Positions 45,020 to 56,096 of a stretch of 64,000 nt of DNA are shown here, in pieces. The position numbers and the translations under genes were made by a program. The DNA comes from Siphonodentalium dalli (Eukaryota; Mollusca; Scaphopoda; Gadilida; Siphonodentaliidae), in NCBI GenBank assembly GCA_032622095.1, contig CP136062.1, forward strand, positions 201,713,959 to 201,777,958. Direction: 5' to 3'. The stretch's first letter is position 1. Each line of letters begins with the position of its first letter. Below the pieces are notes generated by a model. The model did not search any database. It was given only the letters and a program-made list of their open reading frames with translations, and was not told the DNA's origin.

Positions 45020-46178
45020 GTGTCAATATTGCCCGTATGCGACAGCAGATCCAAATAATCTGCGACGCCATAGGCTGCAACACGTCGACGAGAAACCTTA
45101 TAACTGTAAGTTCTGTGACTATACATGTAGACAAACTGTCTCTCTGAAAGCCCACCTCAAAAAATCTCATCCGATGAGTGGCGGAATCTTCACCTGCGGT
45201 ATTTGCAATTTCCAAACTGTGAGTCAGTTGACATTTAGCATGCATGTTCATTATGACGGAGAGAAGCCACGCCCCAAACGGAAACCTGAATCGAGCAAGG
45301 ATGATAAGAAAACAGCTGATAAAGCGAACAATCTTAAAGTGCAAATCATGCAAAGTTCGGTTCAGAGCACTGAAGTTCAAGGGACAGAACAGCAGAGTAT
45401 TATATTAATACCCACACGAGAAACAAATGTTTTGGCGGCTACTAGTGGTCAGGTGGAAGTGTCTGCCGATATGAGGAATGTTCTGAACCAGTACTTACAA
45501 AAACAGACAGTGACGGTTCAACAACAGCAAACAAATGCGGCAACAACTGATGTTGTGTTTAATTCCAGTGATAGCGAAAAATTTATGTTCATTCAACAAA
45601 TAGAGTCGGTCCAAAGAAAAGATTCCAGTCAGGGTCAAGATCCTGTTTCCGAAAATCAGCAATTTGTGATGGATAATATCACAAGTAAATTGTTGAACAC
45701 TAGTTCTATGAATATAACCACTGATATTAACGAAGTTGTGAGAGAAGCTTTCGGATCACAAGAGACGTCACCCATAAAGGAAACCAAGGGAGATAATCAA
45801 CAAAAAGTTATTGTTTTCAATGGACAGAATTTCGTGCTTAATCAAAATATTCCATTCAGTCCTGGTTCGGTTAATCAGAGTTTGATAATGGCGACTTCTC
45901 CGAACGCTTCAGCAATTGTTGATCCTCAGAATATTACATTCAGTTCATCGGGCGATAATGAGATTATCTACGTTGAACAGTCTAAGTTGACAAATGATGT
46001 TGTTGATAACACGGTGGGCAGTGATTCACATACTCTGATATCATATGATGGCGGTTTGAGTAACGCTGCTAATGTGAACAACATGAAGATTGACCAGAAT
46101 CAGATTGTTATTGGCAATGAGTCTGCTCGGCAATTTGTTCTGATTGAATCGCTCACCGATAATGTCAATCAGGGTTGA
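45020..46178 (+). CDS. C2H2 zinc-finger protein, last coding exon (residues 360-745)
   Basis: The G at 45020 completes a Gln codon split by the intron. Fingers are at C361-C364-H377-H381, C389-C392-H405-H410 and a last one, C419-C422-H435, whose final His is at 437 (one residue apart instead of 3-5), so it may be degenerate. The linker between the first two is VDEKPY. Residues 440-745 are Gln/Asn/Ser/Thr-rich, with QQQQ and a recurrent QxFV motif (QQFVM at 573, QNFVL at 629, RQFVL at 730). This fits an activation or interaction tail, by inference. TGA at 46176-46178. Confidence 0.93.
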
Positions 46179-47300
46179 TGTAGACAGGAATTATGTTCGG
46201 AATTTTGTAAACCAAGTTTCTTTTGTCTCACCGGTGACTTTGGTCAGCTGGCAAAATGAAGCTCTCAGGCATGCTTTAATATCTTTAAAATAGCTCATCA
46301 ACTGATCTTTCTACAGTTGTCGACCAAATATTTAGCAGATATATTCTACTAATCAGTGACTGAGCTAATATGGATATCCTTGCATACAGTAATGCCCTAA
46401 GTAATCGACTCCTTAACCACACCAGAATTATGGGTAACTTTTCAGGATTTAGTTGGAAATATGGCTTGCTGCCATTCATCGGAAAGCTCTCAGTGAGAGC
46501 TTTTCAATGAATGGCAACAAGCCATATTTCCGACTAAGTCTTGAAAAGTTACCCATAATTCTGCTGTGGTAAAAAAAAAAGGAGTTGATTACTTAGGGCA
46601 TTACTGTACTCTCTGTTAGATCAAGTCTTCTCGGCCCATAAAAGCTTGGGATATCGGTTGGGTTGATGCTGTTTTGGATCGAGGTCCATTCCGTTACTGT
46701 TCTATAATATTATTGAAAAGACACACTACATTTACACGTGGAGTTTGGGCATTCACATGAACCCCTGAATATGGTTAATCGTCTGACATGCCCACAATTA
46801 ACCTGTCTTCAATGTGATACGCTATGCTCAAATTAATTGACCCTTAACGAGGTTGACCACTGGTATTACCACGGTACTCGACCATGTTCATGCGATCAAT
46901 GGTCAATTATTATAATATCAATTATACTGAATGCATTACCACCTCACAGTTAGACTGTATTCTTCATGCGATGTTTGTATGAAAGTCGGCATTACAACCA
47001 CATCAGAGGGTTTGTTTATTTCTGGTTTGACGTGATGCTGCATTGATGATGCAATCACAAATCTCGGTCAGAGATCAACTTCATATGTTGAATAAACCAT
47101 AAACAATTTATTAACTAAAATATTGTTTTATGTTTAGTTATCTTGAAAATAAAGATACCCCTGATGGTGTAGATATGGTATTTATCAATTGAAAACTTGG
47201 TGATTGAATATGTTCCGGACGTCAAACACTCATGTGTTTCTACAAGATCAAACTCAATCTCATCGCTGTAAAAAAACCTGTAAATTATATAGAATAAATA
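46179..47300 (+). other. Probable 3' UTR and candidate polyadenylation signals
   Basis: AATAAA hexamers at 47091-47096, 47148-47153 and 47293-47298 follow the stop codon by 0.9-1.1 kb, giving plausible 3' ends. If used, the mariner palindrome at 46387-46606 would be part of the mRNA. No transcript evidence is available. Confidence 0.4.
46387..46606. mobile_element. Palindromic mariner-type MITE, copy 2
   Basis: CAGTAATGCCCTAAGTAATC and its complement are flanked by TA (46385-46386, 46607-46608). The halves pair around CTCTCAGTGAGAG. A run of about ten A replaces part of the right-hand TTAAGGAG block. Confidence 0.92.
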
Positions 47301-48870
47301 CTTGATATCATTGATTAAAATGTTTTAAGTGTTTAGTTGATATAAAACAAATTAGGTTTATAAATATATGACCGATAACATAAATTGGAAGTTTACAGGA
47401 AAATATCTCAGTTGCTCAAATGTTATGATCTGTACTTTGATCGCCGTTGGCTATGTTTGTGGGAAAACAATTAACGCGGTGCACGGCGCTCATAAAAAAT
47501 TAACTGGGTGCATGGCAGTCGTGAGAAACATGTCGCAAAACAAAATTAATGCAGCGCTAAAAAACTACCAGCGGATACCGCATATCAACCGCTATCATTT
47601 GCCACTGTTGACTTACGGTATGACTGCAGTCATTACCGGCCTACAGCATTGTTAAAGTGGTCGAGTAATTGAGTAATTAGATCATAGCTGTATATCATTT
47701 ACCAGGATAGAAAAAGGTAATGTGATGATACGATTGTTTAATATATTGTATACATATATTTTCTTATAGCGTGACAAATATAAATTCTCTGGAAATCAAG
47801 GCTGTTTTTACTTACAAATGTCATTGATTTGACATTCAACGGATCTCTGATATACACATGTTTGATAAAATCATGCTTGGGATAGGCTTTACTCTATGTT
47901 CATATATGCAAAGTGTCCATTTGACCTAATCCAAAGACATATGTGCAAGATAACTCCTGCCCACGATTCTGGGCATAAAGTCTGTTATAGAAGAGTAATG
48001 GAACTTGGTTCAAAACAGCTTCAACCCAACCAATATCCCATGCTGTTGTGGACCAAGAAGACTTTGTCTAACTTTTGTTGCTAAAGACATATTATGGACA
48101 TATTCGGGTGCGTGAAACTGATAAGTTCGTATTCAGGCATTATGCCAACCTGGGGAATGTAGCATTCTACTAACATCGTCGAAATTTCAAATAATTCGAC
48201 CATACCACTCCATAGAAAACAGCATCTGAACTACGCTCAATTGTAAATATTTACATCTCGATTCGGGACGCAACTTACGGCAACATACAAATACAAATGA
48301 TTTCGCCATCGAGAGTCATTGCATTTAATTGATATATCAGAATGATGGTGTGTGTTGTCAATTTGATTAATATTCGTAAAAATAACTACTTTGAGCAAGA
48401 TTATTCTCCATTTCTATTTGATCACCCTACCGGAGTGCTTCACATCACTTTAAACCTTTTTGTTGTAAAATCGTAATCTACTGAACTTGCGATTTGTGAA
48501 CTGATGTTGGAAATTTATCCATGACTAGAACAGTGTCTTTCGTTTTGTGTGACACTTATTATTATTTTCATATTTAAAGACATAAGCACAGGCAGTAAAA
48601 TCAATTAATTCATGTGAGCAGATGAACATATCCTAGCAACCGTTATGCCGCACCCGTTATGACTGGCTGTGGAATAATCAGTTGTAGGGCCCCTCAATGC
48701 ATATGGCTGCATATCCATCCAATACTTCCTCATAATAGTATTCAAAATTCAATGTTGCTATAAATTCAAATGATAGTTTCATCATGCATCAGATCGGTCA
48801 CTGACACAGAGACTTGGCGATTTGGAATTTACTTTCAATACGCACTACAATACGCACTACAATGGTGTAG
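47301..48870. other. No recognisable feature
   Basis: AT-rich DNA. A 95-residue plus-strand frame (47368-47655) has no recognisable motif, homologue in the window, or splice signals, and is not annotated as a gene. Confidence 0.45.
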
Positions 48871-48873
48871 TAA

Positions 48874-49055
48874 CCCATTCTATACTAAATTCTCATTGAT
48901 GAGTAGTTCCCTTAGAAAATGAATATGAATTCTTCAGTGCTTATATTATTTTTTCGTCTGACTGCCGTCAGCTAGTTTATCCTGAAGACCCTTCCAAATG
49001 AGTGACCATTCCAATGTATTCATTTATAATGGGAGAAACCATAGAAAGAAAAGGG
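48874..49055 (+). mobile_element. TTAA-type MITE, CCCTTTCTATACTAA family, copy 1
   Basis: Starts CCCATTCTATACTAAATTCTC after an eroded GTAA and ends GAAAAGGG before TTAA (49056-49059). It shares CATTGATGAGTAGTTCC and GACCATTCCARTGTAT with 53735-53967 and, inverted, with 55256-55498. Its right TTAA is also the left TTAA of the next element. Confidence 0.75.
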
Positions 49056-49059
49056 TTAA

Positions 49060-49438
49060 CCCTTTACCCAACAAACCGGCCAAATAAAGCTTCAACAACC
49101 TAAAATATCTTCGGTCTGTCTCAATAGAACCATACAAATATGGATATCATTGGAACCGGCTCCTTGACCACATTGTGATAGTTACAGTTATGCCCTGTGC
49201 CAATGCATTCTCTTATATATGCGAGTCGACCATAGGTCGCCTCGCATATATAAGAGAATGCATTGGCCTAAAAAAAATCTTTTAACACTTTTTACCATTT
49301 TTTCTTACATTCTTTAACAATTTTATAATTTTTAATGTGTTAAGCCAATGCATTCTCTTATATATGCGAGGCGACCTATGGTCGACTCGCATATATAAGA
49401 GAATGCATTGGCACAGGGCCCTTCTGTTGGGTAAAGGG
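49060..49438. mobile_element. piggyBac-like MITE, CCCTTTACCCAACA family, copy 1
   Basis: CCCTTTACCCAACAAA and TTCTGTTGGGTAAAGGG are inverted termini between TTAA at 49056-49059 and 49439-49442. TTAA plus CCC ends is the piggyBac signature. The interior contains two long palindromes (49199-49267 and 49344-49413) in mutually inverse orientation. Confidence 0.88.
49199..49267. repeat. Palindrome with ~33-bp arms (five copies in window)
   Basis: GCCAATGCATTCTCTTATAT, then ATGCGAGTCGACC, pairs with its reverse complement around a 3-nt ATA centre with a single arm mismatch. Further copies lie at 49344-49413, 52832-52901, 52977-53045 and 53186-53254, always inside CCCTTT-ended TTAA elements. Confidence 0.93.
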
Positions 49439-49566
49439 TTAAGGGTTAAAATTATACAATTATTGACCCTCCTCAGACTTTTGGTCTGGCCTTGGGACTC
49501 TATAGACTGATTATCAAGAGGCACGAATGCTTTAATCATTTTCTCGGATTCCTGGAAATACACATA

Positions 49567-49688
49567 CAGTAATGCCCTAAATAATGGACTCCTTAACCAC
49601 AGCAGAATTATGGGTATTTTTCAGGGTTTAGTTGGAAATATGGCTTGTTCTGCTGTGGTTAAGGAGTTGATTATTTAGGGCATTACTG
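49567..49688. mobile_element. Palindromic mariner-type MITE, internally deleted copy 3
   Basis: Intact TA-flanked CAGTAATGCCCTAAATAAT ends on both sides, but the centre (about 95 bp) is lost, leaving 122 bp. A left-half fragment of the same family follows at about 49890-49998. Confidence 0.88.
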
Positions 49689-49889
49689 TATTGCACTTGG
49701 AGTAGATGTTTGTAAAGCTCCAAAGAAGTGGACAAACACCTTGGAAATCACCTTTGCCAGTATTTGTATGAATGAAGGAAAATCTGTATCAATAGAGAGG
49801 TTTAGGTTATAAAAATGCCAAACTTCAAACTGGGGTTGCTATAGACATATTCTTGGACCGAATGCACCTCGTGATATATCCACTTATAT

Positions 49890-49998
49890 AATAATGCCCT
49901 AAGTAATCGACTCCTTAACCACAGCAGAATTATGTGTAATTTTTCATGATTTAGTTGGAAATATGGCTTGTTTCCATTCATCGGAAAGCTTTCAGTGG
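49890..49998 (+). repeat. Half copy of the palindromic mariner-type MITE
   Basis: AATGCCCTAAGTAATCGACT through CATTCATCGGAAAGC matches the left half of the family. The right half is absent. Confidence 0.85.
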
Positions 49999-49999
49999 A

Positions 50000-51450
50000 A
50001 ATCATAATTATGATTCACAAAATTCAGTAGGACTCCGGTCGGTTTGCTAACAATTTAATGCCCATTACGATCCATGCCACGGCATGAATTAAGGCGAACT
50101 TCACATGCTTTTATGTGATTTTGGAGGGACAAATTAATCTCAAGTCGCGGATGTCTTGTTAGTGTACTACGGAGGTAACAGTATGTCGACTACATGCATT
50201 GGGTTATCATGTTTTCTACAAGTTAGAACTTAGTTATCATATGAACTCTGAATGATCAAAAACAGTTTCGACACAATGAGAACGTCTGGCGATCAAATAA
50301 ATCAGCTGACCATCAAGGCTCAAAATAAGTGGCCAGTCAAGGATATTGTCTGACGAAAAATAGCTTATGTCCAATGCACTTCTGTATCTGTCGGACATTT
50401 TGTCCAATGCAAATTTTTAAACAATCTGTATCTGTTTGGGTACATCTAAGGAGCCATTACTGTCCAAATGAATATAATTTTCTCGTTTGTGAATTGCACG
50501 TGTATTTATTAATCGACATAAAGATTTTTGAACTTTAGAAAACAAAAATAACATGGGTTTTTCCTGGGAGGCGATTGGACGCTCACTAAAACGAGCACAT
50601 CATTGACGAATAATAAGTTGATTGGAAATTTAAATACTGTCTCATACAGTACATCTGAAAATTTGACAGCACCATTTTGAAATGACCAACACCATCCATT
50701 TGGTGCCTGTCATTTTGACAGTCAGTAAAAAAAAATATAATTTGAGCCTTGCTGACCATTAGTAGCTAATAGTGATCCAAGTTTTAGGTTTGCTATTTTA
50801 CAATCTAAACCTCATTGTTTTCACCTGTCTCTTCATAGAATCTGATATGCTCCTTGACACCCCTCAATTATCATGTCATCTTTTTCGGACGTCAAAGATA
50901 ACAACTTTCTTTGAAGTGTGGAAGCTAGATACCCTGTAACAGCAGCCACCATTTTTATTTTTTCCAATTCAGACTCTTTATTATTGAAAGTTTGTTTGGT
51001 ATAAAAAAAAAGACCCCCCCCCCCCCACTACGAAAAATCTAAGGAAGAGATATAAATTTAGTTGGCAAAATACTTAGCTCTTTTTGTGAACTTTCACCGC
51101 TTGACATTCAGTAATGGACCTCATTCATTAACACAGGCTCCACCAGCAGTTATAACCCTAATAGCCACTTAATTTCATATTTTTCAGCTCTATAATTACT
51201 GATATGGTTTAATGCATCTATTATTCTATAACAACAGCAATGATTTTGGACGGCATGACGGTTTATTAACAGCCTGACAGAAATGGTTAACAGCCCAACA
51301 TCCTATAGGATGGAGGGCTTCTAATAATTACTAAAGGGCCGCTAATAGAACCGTAATGCCTCAGAAACTGTTATTACTATTATTACCACTCCTGTACCAC
51401 AACCTACATTGTAAATACTGTCATATAAATAATGGATGTCATTTTGTTCC
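50000..51450. other. No recognisable gene
   Basis: AT-rich DNA with a 13-C run at about 51015. No coding, RNA or repeat assignment. Confidence 0.45.
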
Positions 51451-51710
51451 TGAAATATAAGTCAAATATTATATTCTATCAAAATCATTTTTAGCTCAAA
51501 TTGACAAAGTCAAGTTTGAGCTATTATTATGGGTTGGCATCGACTCTAGGGTCTATGTGTGCATTCATCTGTCAATTTCCTGAAATATAAGTCAAATATT
51601 ATATTCTATCAAAATCATTTTTAGCTCAAATTGACAAAGTCAAGTTTGAGCTATTATTATGGGTTGGCATCGACTCTAGGGTCTATGTGTGCATTCATCT
51701 GTCAATTTCC
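51451..51710 (+). repeat. Exact tandem duplication of a 130-bp unit
   Basis: Units 51451-51580 and 51581-51710 appear identical base for base, each with a TTTTAGCTCAAATTGACAAA block and an internal palindrome AGCTCAAATTGACAAAGTCAAGTTTGAGCT-like (two arms of AGCTCAAA/TTTGAGCT). Complete identity means a very recent duplication or an assembly artefact. Confidence 0.9.
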
Positions 51711-52440
51711 ATTAGCACACACGACAGGTCAGTGATGTGACATCTCTCATCCAATCGTCACCAAACTTCAATGGATTTTCTTGACGACCTCTAGAAAGGA
51801 GCCATAATTTTTTTCCAAAATTTGTTAAAAAACATGGCTGCCAGCAGCCATTTTGGATTTCAAATTTGAATCCATCGGCATACCTTGCAGCCCTCATTTA
51901 TTGGAGGATTGCTTTGAAAAATTACAGGATTTTACTCTTTGCATGACTAAATCCTTTGACAATCCCTAAAGGCCACATCCCTCATCCGATCATCACCAAA
52001 TTTCCTATGGATCTTCTGGGTGACCTCTAGATGAAAGCAAATATTTGTTAAAAATATGGCCACCAGTGGCCATCTTGGATTTTACTCTTAAGATGACTAA
52101 ATTCTTTGCATACCCTGCATGCCACATCCCTCATCCGATCATCACTAAACATCATATGGATCTTCGGTTTTCCAATTTTCCAACTAGTGGCCACCTTGGA
52201 TTTCAGATCTGAATCCATCCGGAACACCTTGCAGCCAACATTTAATTACAGACATGTTCAGGATCACTTCTATCTAGATGGGAGCTATGGAATTTGAATG
52301 ATATTCATTCCAAAACATTGTTGCCAGCAGCCATCTTCGAATTTACTCTTTGCATCATTATATACAGTGTACTTTTGGATGCCCTACACCCAACATTTTG
52401 ACACCTAACTTCATACTCTCAGATGCCTAATAATAGTGTC
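51711..52440. repeat. Degenerate tandem repeat, about 150-bp unit
   Basis: The words CACATCCCTCATCCGATCAT, GATCTTC/GATTTTC, CAGCAGCCAT or CAGTGGCCAT, and TTGGATTT recur in the same order three to four times. The 61-63-residue frames here follow the repeat. The TTAGCTCAAATTG start resembles mollusc repeats. Confidence 0.65.
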
Positions 52441-52710
52441 GCCATGTTTATTAATTTTGAAGAAAATTCCCAATGATCACTTACGATCACCTATTCTCTT
52501 TTGGCTGTAATGTATGACAGTATGTTCTTTCCAAGTTGAGCTACAATGTCATTGACACTGTCATATCAATTGATGTGTGATCCAGATGACAGATGCAACA
52601 TACATTTTGGGGAGATAATTTTAGTTATTACGTCAGGTCTGGTACATCATGAATTTAACTATTATACTGGTATTAGCTACAGTAATGCCCTAAATAATCG
52701 ACTCCTTTAA

Positions 52711-52947
52711 TCCTTTGAGTGCCAGGGGCCGATCTCATCGGCCCTAAACCTACACAATAAGTCTGTTAAAGAATATAATAAAATATATTAAAATTGTAAA
52801 AAATTGTAAAAAAAAATAAAAAAATTGTTAGGCCAATGCATTCTCTTATATATGCGAGGCGACATATGGTCGACTCGCATATATAAGAGAATGCATTGGC
52901 ACAGGGTATATGGGTTGATACAAAAATCGGACCTGGCACTCAAAGGG
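52711..52947. mobile_element. piggyBac-like MITE, CCCTTTGAGTGCCAGG family
   Basis: TCCTTTGAGTGCCAGG and CCTGGCACTCAAAGGG are inverted termini between TTAA at 52707-52710 and 52948-52951. It contains one of the ~33-bp-arm palindromes (52832-52901). At 237 bp it is non-coding. Confidence 0.9.
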
Positions 52948-52951
52948 TTAA

Positions 52952-53381
52952 TCCTTTACCCAATAGAACGGCCCTGTGCCAATGCATTCTCTTATATATG
53001 CGAGTCGACCATAGGTCGCCTCGCATATATAAGAGAATGCATTGGCTTAACACATATTAAAAATGATAAAATTGTCAAAGAATGTAGAAAAATATTATAA
53101 AAATTGTTAAAAACTGTAAGAAAAAATTATAAAATTGTTAAAGAATGTAGGTAAAAAGTGTTAAAAAAAAGAATTGTTTTTAGGCCAATGCATTTTCTTA
53201 TATATGCGAGGCGACCTATGGTCGACTAGCATATATAAGAGAATGCATTGGCACAGGGCATAACTGTAACCATCACAATGTAGTCAATGAACCGGTTCCA
53301 ATGATATTGAGACAGACCGAAGATATTTTAGGCTGTTGAAGCCTTATTTGGGCGTTTTTGGACGTTTTGTTGGGTAAAGGG
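52952..53381. mobile_element. piggyBac-like MITE, CCCTTTACCCAACA family, copy 2
   Basis: TCCTTTACCCAA and TTGGGTAAAGGG termini between TTAA at 52948-52951 (shared with the neighbour) and 53382-53385. Its right part (53230-53381) is the reverse complement of the left part of copy 1 (49060-49210), including GACAGACCGAAGATATTTTA. Two ~33-bp-arm palindromes lie inside. Confidence 0.9.
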
Positions 53382-53734
53382 TTAACCACAGCAGAATTAT
53401 GGGTAACTTTTCAGGATTTAGTCGGAAATATGGCTTGTTGCCATTCATCGGAAAGCTCTCAGTGAGAGCTTTCCGATGAATGTCAACAAGCCATATTTCC
53501 GACCAAATCCTGAAAAGTTACCCATAATTTTGCTGTGGTTAAAGGAGTCGATTATTTAGGGCATTACTGTAGTCCTATGTATTGTGCTGAATTGGCCTGT
53601 GTTGATGCATTTATTAAGAGATGTTATTATATTATACTGGTACATGTAGTTATATTCAGCTGTTTAAAATAGTTAAATATGGATAGTTTTGGATACCAGT
53701 GCATCATACCACTGTTTTATAAAATCACATACTG

Positions 53735-53967
53735 ACCTTTTCTTTAATAAATACTCATTGATGAGTAGTTCACTGTTCTCTTAGAAAATGTTCAGATAAT
53801 AAGTTAAACAAACTGCTAATATTGACACGGAATCCTTCTGGACTTATCTTTTCAACCAGTCTGCTGTCTGTTTATATTTCCTGAACATCCCTCCAGAAGA
53901 TTAATAATGGACCATTCCAGTGTATACTGTTATAACTGATGGAAGAATCCATTTATTAAAGAAAGGG
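53735..53967 (+). mobile_element. TTAA-type MITE, CCCTTTCTATACTAA family, copy 2
   Basis: CCTTTTCTTTAATAAATACTC start and TTATTAAAGAAAGGG end before TTAA (53968-53971). The left target site is eroded. It shares CTCATTGATGAGTAGTTC with copies 1 and 3. Confidence 0.78.
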
Positions 53968-54162
53968 TTAAATTGAATAAATGTTGCAGATGACATCATT
54001 ATTACTTTTGGTTTTTACATGAAATGACTGACATCTCCATGTGAATATTTCATGATGATGTAAAGGGAGATTTTGATCTTCAATATTAATTGAGCTAAAA
54101 TATTATGTGAATGATCCATCACGTTGAACTGTTACTGTCATGAGAAAGGCATCATAAATTAA

Positions 54163-54602
54163 AGGTACTCAATCTGATTCGATGGTCCCCATATAATCAG
54201 ATTCCAACAACAACAACATTTTTAGAAATGACGCTTCAGTTATCAGAATCGATTAATTGCACAAAAATAATGCTAACCACTCAACTATAGTACACAATTG
54301 CCCAAAACGTGTTATTTATCAAAATGTTGTTTCACAAAATTTGGCCTTATTATCAACACAAAGCCTCTTGATTTTAGAGTTATCCATCTTCATCCACAAT
54401 TTGGTCAGAGACGTCGGCTCGTCAACTTTTTACTGGGCCACTAATAAGTCTTGATGGTGAAAAATAATAGATTTAAAAATTTGATTATTAATAACTCTGA
54501 GCTTTGATAGGTGGGGTGGGTTCCTTGACTTGAATCAAATATTTTTTACCCCCGATTCCAAATAAATAGTAATTGAGGGGCACTTAATCTGATTATGCAT
54601 CT
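54163..54602 (+). mobile_element. TTAA-flanked MITE, AGGTACTCAATCTGATT family, full-length
   Basis: TTAA at 54159-54162 and 54603-54606 flank AGGTACTCAATCTGATT and AATCTGATTATGCATCT, an imperfect inverted pair. Fragments of the family lie at 174-432 (inverted) and 1140-1330. Confidence 0.78.
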
Positions 54603-54719
54603 TTAAAGATTGTCTCATGAAACATTTGTGGCCTTCCAATATGTTTCATTATTTATTACACTATCACACTGCCCAACACATCGTGGGTTCTCATTCTTAG
54701 TGCAAATGGAGGCGTAGAA

Positions 54720-55166
54720 GCCTGCAAATAGTATGTCTGTCATTTGCAGAATGAGGTCCCCAGAGGGTGAATTTAGTGATGCCCTCCCGCACAGTGGGCT
54801 AGCATAACCAAATTCACCCTCTGGGGACCTCATTATGCTTAGGCCTAATCTTCTGGGAAGTATCTATAGTCTCAAATCAACAGTGTGCTTTAATTACTTT
54901 TCCACTTCTGGGAAGTTTCTATATCCCCTAATTTGCAGAAGATAATATGCATAATCGAGGTGACTAATGGGTGAACGTCGACAGCTTCAACTGGGAAACT
55001 TCATTCTGATCCTTGGTCTCCCAAAGCTCCCATAGAAGATGAGGCCTAAGCAGAATGAGGTTCCCAGAGGGTAAATTTGGTGATGCTAGCCCACCATGTG
55101 GGATAGCATCATTAAATTCATCCTCTGGTGACCTCATTCTGCAAATGACACACACTATTTGCAGGC
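54720..55166. mobile_element. Foldback element with hairpin arms
   Basis: GCCTGCAAATAGTATGTCTG (54720) and its near complement ending 55166 are the outer ends. Each arm also contains its own hairpin: CAGAATGAGGTCCCCAGAGG pairs with CCTCTGGGGACCTCATT 85 bp later, and a mirrored version lies at 55051-55145. The centre is about 54845-55040. No coding frame. Confidence 0.82.
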
Positions 55167-55255
55167 TTTTTTGTTGAACTGAAAACATCAGTAGGTCCAT
55201 ACCATTGCATTAAAATTATCATTCGAAGAAACATATGTTTACATTTATCAATTTA

Positions 55256-55498
55256 CCCTTTCATTAATAAATGGTTCCTGTCATTCTGTTATGAAAGTAT
55301 ACATTGGAATGGTCTACTATTCATTTGGAGGAATGCTTGGGTAATAAAAGCAGACGACAGACAGAAAACCAGATAATGCAAGAGTAGAATTATTCATGTT
55401 CATGGGCGAGAAATGTTCAGATAATAAGTTTGTTGAATTTATTATCTGAACATTTCCAAAGGGAACTACTCGTCAATGAGTATTTAGTATAGAAAGGG
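55256..55498 (-). mobile_element. TTAA-type MITE, CCCTTTCTATACTAA family, copy 3
   Basis: Reverse orientation: CCCTTTCATTAATAAATGG at the left after TTTA, and TTTAGTATAGAAAGGG at the right before TTAA (55499-55502). A short palindrome, AAATGTTCAGATAATA with its complement, lies at 55411-55456. Confidence 0.82.
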
Positions 55499-56096
55499 TT
55501 AAGGGGGATATCATCTGGCAATGCCCAATTGATCTGGGGGACATTGTGACTCCTGTTTTAAAAGCAGAAAAAAAGAGCGTGCACCAACTCAGTAGGTGGT
55601 CTCCATTTTCACTGAGAAGCTGCAAATCGGTTGGACAGTGAACATGCATCGGGATGTGCCATCCTATATATGGCAGATTAAACTATAATAGTTGAATATA
55701 ACTATAAATATATGTATAAGGATGTGGCAGAGCTACCGATATAACAAAAATTTAAATTAATATATTATTTTCTGTTTCTTTTTCATTCATGAAATGTTAT
55801 TAATATTACAGATCAGCTGCCAAAATTGTATATAAACATTAAATTAATACAATCTACTGTCTGTCTTCCATCCATCATTTGGGCCTAACCCACATAACAG
55901 ACTGTCCAGTTGGGAGAATTATCAATGCTCTTTTTAGCTCACCTGAGATGAAGTCTCTGGTGGAGCTATATTCATCACTCCTCGTCCGTCCATCCATCTG
56001 CCGAGCGATCCGTCAACAAATGTCTTCTCTTGAACCATAAGACCGAATATTTGGTGTGGATGTTCCCTGGGTGACTCACATTCAGATTTGTTAAAA

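Larger units (their letters stand above)
52680..53569. mobile_element. Palindromic mariner-type MITE, copy 4, split by two TTAA elements
   Basis: The left end CAGTAATGCCCTAAATAATC starts after TA (52678-52679) and stops at the family's internal TTAA. The remainder resumes at 53382 with TTAACCACAGCAG and ends at 53569 before TA. The 671 bp between are two TTAA-flanked elements (52711-52947 and 52952-53381). Confidence 0.92.

Noticed and set aside
45003-45380. 125-residue minus-strand frame
   Set aside because: Antisense to the last zinc-finger exon, whose plus-strand frame has conserved Cys/His spacing.
47368-47655. 95-residue plus-strand frame downstream of the zinc-finger gene
   Set aside because: No motif, no splice signals, ordinary AT-rich context; the length is within chance for this composition.
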